In this document: positions 36,660-46,254 of the stretch, piece after piece
Numbering within the stretch: position 1 is the first letter of the stretch
How the letters are laid out: each line of letters begins with the position of its first letter
The notes under the pieces: model-generated
Databases searched by the model: none
What the model saw: only the letters and a program-made list of their open reading frames with translations
What the model was told of the DNA's origin: nothing
Program-made: the position numbers and the translations under genes
Source: Cristatella mucedo
Taxonomy: Eukaryota; Bryozoa; Phylactolaemata; Cristatellidae
Direction: 5' to 3'
NCBI GenBank assembly: GCA_009760855.2
Contig: WPIO01000146.1
Location: 310,001-374,000 of the forward strand
Length of the DNA: 64,000 nucleotides

Positions 36660-36801
36660 ATCAGCTCGAAATCTAGGTGTCATATTCCAAAGTGACTTCT
36701 CTTTAGACGACCACATCAGCTCCACAGTCAAATCTGCCTATTTTCAGCTTCATAACATTGCTAAAATTAGGGCTTGTTTAGATAAGGATACCACGTTCAA
36801 G

Positions 36802-37260
36802 TTGGTCCATGCATTCGTGACATCTCGTCTCGACTTCTGCAACTCACTGCTTACTGGTCTACCAGCATGTGCGATCAGGCGATTGCAGCTGGTGCAAAAC
36901 TCTGCAGCTAGGCTTGTCTATCGTGAGCGTCGCAGTTGCCACATTACTCCACTTCTCGCCGACCTGCACTGGCTACCAGTGAGGCAACGGATTGATTTCA
37001 AGGTTTTGTCGCTCACTTTTAGGTCTCTTCATTCTATGGCTCCAGCCTATCTTTCAGATATACTACCCCATCAGGCCAAGCATCCTACCACTCGCTTTTC
37101 GGAATCCAACAGTCTAGAAATACCTTGTACAAACCTTAAATCCTTTGGAGACCTTGCATTTAGCTCGTATGGTCCCAAAGCCTGGAACTCCCTCCCGACC
37201 TGCGTCAGAACATCCCCTGACCTGACCTCATTTAAAAGAAACTTAAAAACACCTATTTAG
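36802..37260 (+). pseudogene. C-terminal continuation of the RT ORF after the frameshift
   Basis: 152 codons: 'VHAFVTSRLDFCNSLLTGLP', 'RRLQLVQNSAARLVYRERRSCH', 'LLADLHWLPVRQRIDFKVLSL', 'FSESNSLEIPCTNLKSFGDLAFSSYGPKAWNSLPTCVRTSPDL'. This conserved C-terminal block follows RT in L2-type LINEs. In the copy at 50855 it is fused in frame to RT, which confirms that the break here is a mutation. Confidence 0.9.
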
Positions 37261-37520
37261 GACAGAATTTAGTAGGTCCCTGTGATTCGTCCTTGTTGTG
37301 CCTATGCGTGCTGACACTGTGCATGCTGCCACTAACCACATTTGCATGCTGACCCTGTGCATGTCACCCCTGACCATATTATTCATTTCGTTTGTTTTTC
37401 AAGCATGATTTTACTTACTATTCTATTGCATATCACTTTGCAGCAAATGTGAAGCGCCTAGAAAGAGATTAAGTGCTCTGAGGGCGCTTTATCAAGTGCA
37501 ATATTATTATTATTATTATT

Positions 37521-37805
37521 ACACTGCTTCTATTTGACATATTTGCAAAGCTTTCGGATACAGCTTAAGCTAAGATAGGGTGTTAAGAAAAGACTTATTG
37601 TTATTATTAGTCTAAATGATGAGCTAGGAGGAACCAGTACGGCAGCATGCAGTGGCTTCACGAGTACCGAAAGAGTGTATCAGTAAGACGCGTGGGACCA
37701 TGTATAAGACAGGAGTTTGGGGTGAGTTTTAGCTGAACGGAAGATCAAAAATGTTTTGAATGGGGACATTGTGAGATACCGTGGGTACCGCGAGCTTGAC
37801 CTTCA
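37521..37805. other. Unassigned DNA
   Basis: Short stretch between the LINE tail and a (GA)n tract; no recognised feature. Confidence 0.35.
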
Positions 37806-37841
37806 GAGCGAGAGAGAGAGAGAGAGAGCGAGAGAGGCAGG

Positions 37842-37884
<43 letters not shown>

Positions 37885-37923
37885 CGGGCGGGCGGGAGGG
37901 AGGGAGGGAGGGAGGAAGGGAGG

Positions 37924-37996
<73 letters not shown>
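37806..37996. repeat. (GA)n / (GGGA)n tract
   Basis: Homopurine plus strand: GA repeats, a central GGGC/GGGA block (37878-37925), then pure GA to about 37995. Open frames across it are artefacts. Confidence 0.95.
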
Positions 37997-37999
<3 letters not shown>

Positions 38000-39250
38000 G
38001 GCCCCAGATGAAGATATAATTCTACTATGGTGCTACTTACTTAAAGATTCGAATGTGAATTGTAAGTGCGATTTATCAGCTATTTAAAGTCTTGTCTCCG
38101 TTGCTATCAGCATTATTCTTTTCCACTTGTTAGCTTGAAAGAAATAGTTTCCAAAAGTCAACAAAATAACCTGCAGAATAAATGAGAATAAAAAAAATTG
38201 AACAGGCTGCATTTTACGAGCATTACATTTCTATGTGGAGACCAGCCCTGATTTAGATTAATTTTACGTGTGACAGCTCAATGCCGGCGCATATTGCTTG
38301 GTCATCGCCCTGTTTGCTAAGCACGCCGCAAGGATTTTGCAGTTTCATAGAAGGCGATGCAATATAACCAGTGGAAACGTGTTGGATGTCTTTCCGACGA
38401 TCTCGTGCAGCCATGAATTTGCGGTGCCTTATGCTTGTAGACAGCCGCATTGAAGGCTTTGTTTTTAGTTGCAGTCAGTCGAAACGTGGCAAAGTTAAAA
38501 ATAAGACCCGGGCCACATAAGACGACATGTAAGAAGTGACGTTTGTACAGTTCACGCCACAACGCGTCTCAGTATGCCGGATCGAATAAGTGAGAATGTT
38601 TGGTTCAAAGAAGACGCGTCTTGATATTTATTTTATATAGTTCGAAGTTTTAATTGCGTCTCACGGACTTGCGGCTCGACGGAGTTGGCGCTTTTCTTGC
38701 TACGCCCCATGCTTGCCGGTCAGTCTGGATTAGCACGGTCAGTCTGGATCAGTATGGTTAGTCTGAATTAGTACGGTTACTGGCCGCTCTAACCTGCGAA
38801 CTATAGAATTATGTCAGTGTGGAATGATAAAGGCGCTTCGCATGCGCGTTAAACGTCCAAATATGCATTAACTATGAATTAGTCCTTACGCAGTTTCTTT
38901 AAGTTTATACTTACAGATGAAGAATTAAGGTGCAGTGATCCAACAGGCAAAGCCAAGGCACAGTACCAGCATACTAGGCCAGGGCAATAACTGTTCACCA
39001 CCAGAATCCATTAGCGACTGGGGAGGAGCTGCAAAAGGATCAGGCAGTGCTTCATGAAAAATTAGATCACTCACCTCGTAGACAACTAACAACTAAAAAC
39101 TCAGAAATGAACGAAACTTGATTGCTTTAAGTAGTTGAAAACATGCGTGTAGATGAGAGCTTATCTTTTTTAACCAGAATCGAACATCACTGACCACTGA
39201 ACGAGGTGAGACAAGGCGTGATATATAGGTAACGAGATGTCGGCATCTAG
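37997..39250. other. Unassigned DNA with a short tandem repeat
   Basis: No gene recognised. Around 38718-38785 three imperfect 19-bp units of the type GGTCAGTCTGGATTAGCAC occur in tandem. The rest is unique-looking AT-rich sequence. Confidence 0.4.
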
Positions 39251-39254
39251 TTAT

Positions 39255-39760
39255 AATGTCGTTACTATTATCTTGTACTTGAAAATACGCTATACATAAG
39301 TGAATCTCTTTCTAGGTACTTATAATTAAGAGTGATGATGAAGTAAATGTATGCTAACAAATATTTTATGCTTTCTACGACAGCCTCATGATGCGTAAAG
39401 ACTCAAACATAAAATCGCAGGTACGGAGACCCTGTGATAAGTTGGTACTTTGTTTTTTAAAGTTATAGATTCAGGGTGCGTTTTTGTTTAACGAGATTCA
39501 TAATGTGAAGAGAGGATTTTAGGTCCGTCAGAAATGAGTTCTATGCATTGCGAGAATGCATATTAAATGCGAAATCTCGAAGGTATTCAAGGCAAACACC
39601 AGGGTAAACGTAAGTGCAACTTTCTGGGAAGAATGACCTTAACCTGATGAACAAGCAGTTCGGATGCGTGAAGCATAGCATGATAATGGAGGTATTGAAA
39701 CAACTTATTAGTCGATATTGCACTTAGTGAGGCTCGAGTACAGATTGGGGAGCGATTCGC
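39255..39760 (-). mobile_element. Highly diverged L2-like 3' region
   Basis: Blocks in the same order as the family's 3' end on the minus strand: 'AATCTCTTTCTAGG.ACTT' near 39302-39322 and, at 39535-39600, a stretch aligning with the coding end ('TTCCAGGCTTTGGGAG..AAATGC..TCTC' in other copies). Identity is low, so this is an old copy or a relative. Confidence 0.45.
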
Positions 39761-40785
39761 CCCGTTCAGCAAGCAGCTGTATTTCTTTTTCTTACGTATA
39801 TTTTTGAAATAGTTTTTCAGATAAATCCATCAATTCTTTCGTCCCCATCGTTCGTCGTTCTCCAACTGTAATTACGGGTTTCCAAAAAGTTCAAGGAATG
39901 AGAGCAAATTACCAATCTAACCCAGGTAGGCCTCCTAATGATGCATGATTTTTCGACTTTAAGGTTGTCTCTTTGCCCAACAGGTGGCGCCACTAGCCTG
40001 CAGAGGCACGCTATCTTTCCCTTCCCAGTGTGCTCTCTTACCAGTTGCTTATCTTCCGGCAACCTCGCGGTTGCTTACCCTGAATTGAAATATGCTGTTT
40101 ACCGCCATTTCGTAAGAACTTCAATCATTTCGTAAGAACTGAAAGTCTGGAACTTTCTCTTCTTGCTTTTTTTAAAGCGGGCATTAAGTTGGCTTTATGT
40201 AGGTCTTAGCCGCGGATACGCTTTTTTGTTCAGCTGCCCCTGTCCATAGCGAATCTTTCTGTTTTCTAATATTTACTTTTCAAACCTACGTGTTTATGAA
40301 TCAGTGAACATTACTAAACGCGCGATGCACTTATCATGGCCCTAAGCGTCTGCTTAAGTGTTTCTGCGGGTTTTTCTAGGCATGGTGCCTTCCCCCGGCG
40401 CTTTGGATGTTGGACTTCCTATCTCGGCATCTTGAGCGTCAGGAGACGGCAAAAATCGCTTCGTTTTTTAACGATTCACAGATAGCCCGAAGAGATATTG
40501 TTTGTGTTTGTTTTCTAGGCCAGCTGCGTTATTATTACTATTATTATTACATATGTTAGGGGAAAAGCTATCATATGCTAATATTCTCCTAAAAACATGG
40601 CTTGCAAGCTCTGTTAGATTGCACCCGGATGAAGATTGCTCACGTACTCATTTTAAGGAATCACCGCTTGCTAATGCGGGTACGGTTTGGTCTATGCTCG
40701 ATTAAGGCGAAGATTATCCAATGGCGACTAATGACCATCCACCCCTCACTATTCCTAGACTGTCTCACTCAAGATATCACGGATA
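39761..40785. other. Unassigned DNA with a 20-bp duplication
   Basis: No gene recognised. ATTTCGTAAGAACTTCAATC is followed directly by ATTTCGTAAGAACT (40108-40142), a small tandem duplication. An ATT microsatellite lies at 40529-40549. Confidence 0.4.
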
Positions 40786-40789
40786 ATTT

Positions 40790-42147
40790 GTTTACGGCTT
40801 ATCCATTTGTGGTTTGACTGCTACGCGTAAGAAATTACTTGCCTACGGACATTTAAACGCTTACACCATGACAGTGGCTGAGTCATACTCCTCTACTCCT
40901 CCGGCGGTAGCGGGATATTCATTGGTTTCTAATAACCGGATCAGTAGTTTTGATGGTGCTTACCGTCTTGTTGTCTCATTATCGTCGCTCAAATGAACAC
41001 CTAGATGATATTGTTGTCGCTAAAGTTCATGAAATTATGCAGTCACTAACGCGAAGGTGCCCGAAAACGAAGCGAGCATGGGGCGCGAGCTGAGTACCCG
41101 CTCGTTTGGCAGAGACTGCGAGCAGAGTCTACACACTCGATTGGTATTTCCAGCATTGTCTCAAAACGCTCAGCGCGTTCTCCCTCAAGCATTGATGTGA
41201 TTCTCTAACGTAGTGGTCATCAGGCCTGCTATAACTTTAGGCTGTCCAACTTAAGCGCTAGTCTTTGGGATCCTCGCTCCAAGTGAAATAAACCCCTATT
41301 AAGTGACCTCGTTTCTAAAAAATGGCTCGACAAGCTCGCCTTGAAAGAGAACTCGTTAAAATTGGACGACTGCACCACATAATAACTGCTTCTTCTTATT
41401 GGACTGCCGTAAATCAATAAAAGCTGGAGGCGGATTAGCCATTAGATCATCCTTAATTTTCATGCCGTATGCAGTCCACTCAAAGCAGTCTTTTAAATTT
41501 CTCGTTTTCAGTTCATCCAACAAAAACCACCGATGGTGGCTGTAGTCCGTCGCCCCAGGTACCACGTACTCTTTAATATCAGATTTCTCTTATCTAATTT
41601 CTATTTTGTGTGCAAGAATCAATCTTTCGTTAACATGGGTAGTTTCAACATTTCTATTGATAACATATCGGACGCCAAAAGTACTTAATTTCATGCACTG
41701 AATGGCTCATTTTCACTTGTGGCTCATTTGCATGACCGTAATTGCATTAAATGTCATTACTCGACTGAATGCTCTCCTAAAACGAAACGTTGTCCTCTCC
41801 TATTATTACCAAGTACTGCTTTCTTGACGACATGCAAATCTCATCCAGTCTACATTGTGTGCCCTCCTCCTCATCTAAAATCGCAAGTGAATTGTGAAAC
41901 CTCAAGATCCTTAATATCGATAGTGTCCAAGCGAGAATATTATTAATAGTAATACCCTTGGTAAAGCGCCCTCACAGACCTCAATCTCTTTCTAGGCGCT
42001 TTACATTTCTGCCTCGCCTTTGCAGCTCAATTCAATTGTGAAATGTCATTATTGTTAGGTTGCTACAACACGACAATAACTGATATGTTCAACGAGTTTT
42101 TCTAAGCACACTGTGCACCCTCACCCAGACAGCCTATGGTTTACGGC
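40790..42147 (+). mobile_element. L2-like LINE, 5' half only (UTR plus endonuclease), old
   Basis: 5' UTR similarity to the 25-kb and 51-kb copies ('CGTAAGAAATTACTTGCCTACGGACAT', 'GGCGCGAGCTGAGTACCCGCTCG'), then the endonuclease region with many indels: 'TAGTGGTCATCAGGCCTGC', 'GGTACCACGTACTC', 'CTTATCTAATTTCTATTTTG', 'GGTAGTTTCAACATTTCTATTG'. It stops at about 42147 before the RT. Mutational decay is greater than in the other endonuclease-bearing copies. Confidence 0.8.
41938..42010 (-). mobile_element. L2-like hairpin-and-tail insertion, minus strand
   Basis: A TTATTAATAGTAATA tail followed by the hairpin block only (about 70 bp), inserted in the endonuclease copy between 'GTGTCCAAGCGAGAATAT' and 'TCTGCCTCGCCTTTGCAGCTC', which are contiguous in other copies. 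Confidence 0.85.
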
Positions 42148-42455
42148 AAAAATAATGATATAACGATTCGTTCGATATAGTGCATTAGCGAGCTCAATCT
42201 TTTTCAAGGCACTTTACATTTCTTGCAGGAAACACGATCGAATGGTTTGTGGCAGCATTCTCAATAAACAGTAAAAACAACATGGTTTAAAGTGACATGC
42301 ACAGGTGGGTCAGCAGGCAAGTCTTGTTGGTGGAAGCATGCATAGCATCAGTACACATACGCACATAAAAGATGATTCACACGGACAAACCAAATGCTGT
42401 AGCAACAAGATGCGTTTTTAGTCTTTAAAAAAATGTGGACGAGTCCGGAGATAGT
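42148..42455 (-). mobile_element. L2-like LINE, 3' fragment
   Basis: Hairpin block ('GATATAGTGCATTAGCGAGCTC', 'CAAGGCACTTTACATT') and about 250 bp of 3' UTR on the minus strand. Confidence 0.8.
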
Positions 42456-43070
42456 AATGATAATAGTAATAATGCACTTGATAAAGCGCCCTCAGAGAAC
42501 TCAGTCTCTTCCAAGGCGCTTCACATTTGCTGCAAAGGGAAGCGCGATTGAATGGTGAGTAATATCATGCTTGATAAACATGAATAACATGGTTTGGGGT
42601 GACATGCACAGGGTCAGCTTGCAAATGTGGTAAGTGGCACCATGCACAGTGTCAGCACGCATAAGCACATCAAGGACGAATCGCAGGAACCCATTAAATG
42701 CTGTCCTAAATAGGTGTGTTTTTAAGTTCTTTTTAAACGTAGTCAAATCAAGAGAGGCCCTGATGCAATTCGGGAGGGAGTTCCAGGCTTTGGGAGCATA
42801 CGGACTAACTGTATGGTCTCTAAAGAATTTGAGGTTTGTTCGAGGTATTGGTAAACTGTTGGATTCCGAAAAGCGGGTGTTACGATGCTTGGCCTGGAGG
42901 AGGAGTAGATCTAAGAGATACGCTTGAGCTAAATAATGAAGTGACCTAAAAGTGAGCGACAAGACCTGTAAGTCAATCCGTTGCTTGACTGGTAGCCAGT
43001 TCAGGTCGGCGAGAAGCAGAGTGACGAGGTAGCTGCGATGTTCATGACAGACAAGCCTAGCTGGGGTGTT
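42456..43070 (-). mobile_element. L2-like LINE, 3' fragment with open coding end
   Basis: An AATAAT tail at 42460-42472, hairpin, 3' UTR, then on the minus strand 'SLTFRSLHYLAQAYLLDLLL', 'FSESNSLPIPRTNLKFFRDHTVSPYAPKAWNSLPNCIRASLDLTTFKKNLKTHLFRTAFNG'. The host sequence is cut at 43070 by a 40-bp tail and resumes at about 43112. Confidence 0.9.
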
Positions 43071-43112
43071 TTAATAATAATAAAATAATAATAATGCACT
43101 TGATAAAGTTTC
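43071..43112 (-). mobile_element. Ultra-short L2-like tail insertion
   Basis: About 40 bp: (AAT)n plus 'GCACTTGATAAAG', nothing more, inserted between 'CTAGCTGGGGTGTTTT' and 'GTACCAGCTGTAATCGCC', which are adjacent in other copies ('GTTTTGCACCAGCTG'). Confidence 0.8.
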
Positions 43113-43137
43113 GTACCAGCTGTAATCGCCTGACCGC

Positions 43138-44836
43138 ACGTAATGATAATGATAACAATGCACTTGATAAAGCACCTTCAGAGAACTTAATCTCTTTCTA
43201 GGCGCTTTACATTTGCTGCAAAGGGACATACAAATGAATGGCAAGTAAAATCATGCTTGAAAAACAAACGAAATGAATAACATGGCTAGGGGTGACATGC
43301 ACAGGGTCAGCATGCAAATGTGGTTAGCGGCAGCATGCACAGTGTCAGCACGCATAAGCACATCAAGAACGAATCAAAGAAACCCACAACATGCTGTCCT
43401 AAATAGGTGTGTTTTTAAGTTACCTTTAAATGTGCTCAGGTCATGGGATGTTCTGACGCAGGTCGGGAGGGAGTTCCAGGCATTGGGAGCATACGAACTA
43501 CATGCACGGTCTCCAAAGAATTTGAGGTTTGTACGAGGTTATTGTAGACTGTTGGATTCCGAAAAAAGGGTGGTACGATGTTTGACCTGATGAGGTAGTA
43601 TATCTGAGAGATAGACTAGAGCCATAGAATTAAGGGACGTAAAAGTGAGCGACAAAACCTTGAAGTCAATCCGTTGCTTGACTGGTAGCAAGTGCAGGTC
43701 GGCGAGAAGTGGAGTAATGTGGCAACTGCGACGCTCACAACAGGCAAGCCTAGCTGTGGAGTTTTACACCAGCGGCAATCGCCTGATCGCACGTGCTGGT
43801 AGGCCAGCAAGCAGTGAATTGCAGAAGTCGAGACGGGATGTCACGAATGCATATACCAACTTAAATGTGGTATCCTCATCTAAGCAAACCTGAATTTTAG
43901 CAATGTTACGAAGCTGAAAACAGGCAGATTTGACTGTAGAGCTGATATTGTTGTCTAAAGAGAGGTCGCTTTAGAATATGACACCTAGATTTCGATCTCA
44001 TTCAACAGAAGATACGCTGGCTGAGCCAATTTGAGAGTCATACTTTCCAATCTCTGAATCACACTTGGTTTGCCCATAACTAGTAAGTTAGTTTTATCAT
44101 CGTTTAGTTTTAGAAAATTTGCTATCATCCTTGTGTGGATGTCATCAATGCATGCAGCAAGTGAGTAGAGAGAATTTGAGGTGCTCGAAGGCTGGTAGGG
44201 ATCAAAGCAAAGGTACAACTGAGTGTCATCCGCATAGAAGTGAAAGCCTAGATTGTGCTTGGCAATCACATTAGCAAGAGGCAGAGTATAAACTGTGGAA
44301 AGAACCGGACCTAGCGCGGAGCTCTGAGGCACTCCATATTTCACAGGTACTTCAGATGATCTTTGTCCATTCACGTCAATACTCTGGAGTCTCCCTCTGA
44401 GATAGGACCTGAACCACTGCAGAGCAGTGCCAGTGATGCCTAGGCGAGATGAGAGGCGCTCTACAAGAATTTTGATATCGATGGTATTAAAAGCTGCCGA
44501 AAGATCGAGCAAAACAAGCAGAGACACTCTACCCGTGTCTGCATTCCTAAGTAGGTCGTTGTACAACCTAAGCAATGCTGACTCTGTGGAGTGATTAGCT
44601 CTAAAGCACGACCGGAACTTACTAGCAAGGTGTGAGGTTTCGATATATGAGTTCAGCTGGCATGCCACGACCCAGTCCAGTGTCTTTGACAGGAATAGTA
44701 GAAGGGAGACTGGGAGGCAGTTGCTTAAGCTCTCTAGGTCAAGTGTCCCTTTCTTGAGAAGTGGCCTGACTACAGCTTTTTTCATAGGTTCTCGGACACG
44801 ACCTGAGACTAATGACATATTAATGAGGGGACCCAT
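43138..44836 (-). mobile_element. L2-like LINE, RT-containing copy, minus strand
   Basis: A complete 3' end (tail, hairpin, UTR at 43138-43560), the C-terminal coding region with 'LPVKQRIDFKVLSL', then a minus-strand RT frame of 283 codons at 43985-44836: '[40 protein letters not shown]', 'LLVLLDLSAAFNTIDIKIL', '[25 protein letters not shown]', intact '[13 protein letters not shown]', 'KLNDDKTNLLVMG'. Several conserved residues are substituted (QGS to QSS, DTIDHK to NTIDIK). It is 5'-truncated in the linker. Confidence 0.93.
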
Positions 44837-45090
44837 GCCGGTAGGCCAACAAACAGTGAGTTGCAGACGTCGAGACGGGAAGTCACAAATGCATGGAACA
44901 ATTTAGACACTGAATTCTTATCTAAACAAGCCCGAATTTATCAATGCTCTGTAGCTGAAAGTAGGCAGACTAGACTGGAGCTGATGTGGTCGTCTAACGA
45001 GAAGTCACTTTCCAACATGCCACATATATTTCAAACTATGTCGTGATGCAAGTCGGGAGTGAATCCCAGGCTTTTGGAGCGTACGAACTA
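44837..45090 (-). mobile_element. L2-like LINE internal fragment
   Basis: On the minus strand a piece of the region after RT ('DFSLDDHISS', 'STELQ' type sequence) at 44838-45025, then 'GGGATTCACTCCCGACTTGC' like the coding end. Its junction with the neighbouring copies is unclear. Confidence 0.7.
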
Positions 45091-45970
45091 ATAATATTAT
45101 AATAATACATTTGATACAGCGTCCTCAGAGAACACAATCGCTTTTTAGGCGTTCAAAACGGTCTCCAAAGCATTTGAGTCGAGACAGGACTTCCCAAACG
45201 CACGGACGAATTTAGATATGGTATCTCTGTCCAGAGAAGCCCGAGTTTTAGCAATGTTATGTTGCTGAAAGTATGCAGAATTGACTGTGGAGCTTATATG
45301 GTGGTCTAATAAATTGTCACTTTCGAACATGACACCTAGATTTCGTTCAGACTTGACAGGACGTATGCTATCAGAGCCGATTGTGAGGGTTAACCTTCAC
45401 AATTTCTGAATTACACTTGGTTTGCCCATAACTAGTAAGTTGATTTGATCATCAATCAAAGTTCGCAACCATCCATGTGGGTATGCCATCAATACCTGCG
45501 GCAAAGTAGCTGAGAGAAATACACTTGCTGGAGGGATTGGAGGCATTGAAGGAAAGGTACAACTAAGTGTCACCTGCATAAAAGTGAAAGCCTAGATTGT
45601 CCCTGGCAATCGCATCGGTACGTGGGAGCGTTTAAACAGCGAAAAGGAACGGTCCAATCACAGATGATATAATTAATATAATTAATTTATATATAGTGCC
45701 CTAAGATAACTTAATCTCTATTCAGGCGCTTTAGATATGCCTTGGGGCTTGAGCCCACGACCTCAGTCAGACCTTGGTCGGGGCGAGCACCTTAATCGCT
45801 AGACCAAACCAGCTCGGCAAATCCTGAGGTAACCCATATTTCAGAGGTTGCTCGGATGATCTTTGTCCATTCACATCAATACTCTGGAGTCTCCCACTGA
45901 GATCGGACCTGAACTATTGCAGAGCGGTGCCAGTGATGCCTAGTTGAGATGAGATGCGCTACTAAAGAAG
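45091..45970 (-). mobile_element. L2-like LINE, minus strand, split by SINE A
   Basis: Tail and hairpin at 45091-45152, then an internal deletion and a thumb/C-terminal part ('FESDNLLDHHISSTVNSAYFQQHNIAKTRASLDRDTISKFVRAF'), followed by degraded RT to about 45655. RT continues at 45823-45970 ('SGRLQSIDVNGQRSSE' region). The gap holds a SINE A copy. Confidence 0.8.
45655..45822 (-). mobile_element. SINE family A inserted in an L2-like copy
   Basis: Best-preserved family A copy. Minus-strand order: 'GGTCTAGCGATTAAGGTGC' (A-box region), 'GGTCGTGGGCTCAAGCCCC' (B box), 'GCATATCTAAAGCGCCTGAA', 'TAGAGATTAAGTTATCTTAG', 'GGCACTATATATAAATTAA', and an AT-rich end. The middle segments are the L2-like 3' hairpin with few changes. 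Confidence 0.85.
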
Positions 45971-45977
45971 GATCGAG

Positions 45978-46150
45978 ATTTGGTGATCGTGAGTTTCAGT
46001 ATTTGTTTAGCAAGCATCTGCTTTTTTGTAGCCATCTCCAGCGTATCTCCGAGCAGCTCCCCATTTTCTGCAGCCACCTCCTGCCTTTATTTAGCGAGCT
46101 TCTGCTTGTCTTGAGTCATCTCCTGCGTTTCGTCCTTCAGCCGAGGAGGG
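45978..46150 (-). pseudogene. Coiled-coil-like coding remnant
   Basis: On the minus strand one frame reads 'LKDETQEMTQDKQKLAK', a stop, then 'RQEVAAENGELLGDTLEMA' and 'TKKQMLAKQILKLTIT': heptad-like, charged, rich in E/K/Q/L. The DNA is an imperfect direct repeat of about 87 bp ('TTTAGCAAGCATCTGC' at 46001 and 'TTTAGCGAGCTTCTGC' at 46088). It could be an ORF1-type coiled coil of an element or a fragment of a host coiled-coil exon. Confidence 0.35.
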
Positions 46151-46254
46151 CAGTGACATATTTTTTGATTCAACCCCAAGGTCTCTCTCACCTGGTACGA
46201 TTGCTTTTGACCCGTACCCATGGTCTCACAACTTAAGTTGAGGGTAAACACTTA

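Larger units (their letters stand above)
35336..37520 (+). mobile_element. L2-like LINE, young 5'-truncated copy
   Basis: Starts abruptly in the linker ('STKRKLEKAYKRSGLTVHQQAYEDYCRSYQSILAKAKSSF' then a stop at about 35461) and runs through the complete RT to the 3' hairpin and (ATT)n tail at 37503-37520. It is nearly identical to the copy at 50855-54475 over most of its length, so both are recent relative to the rest of the window. Confidence 0.95.
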
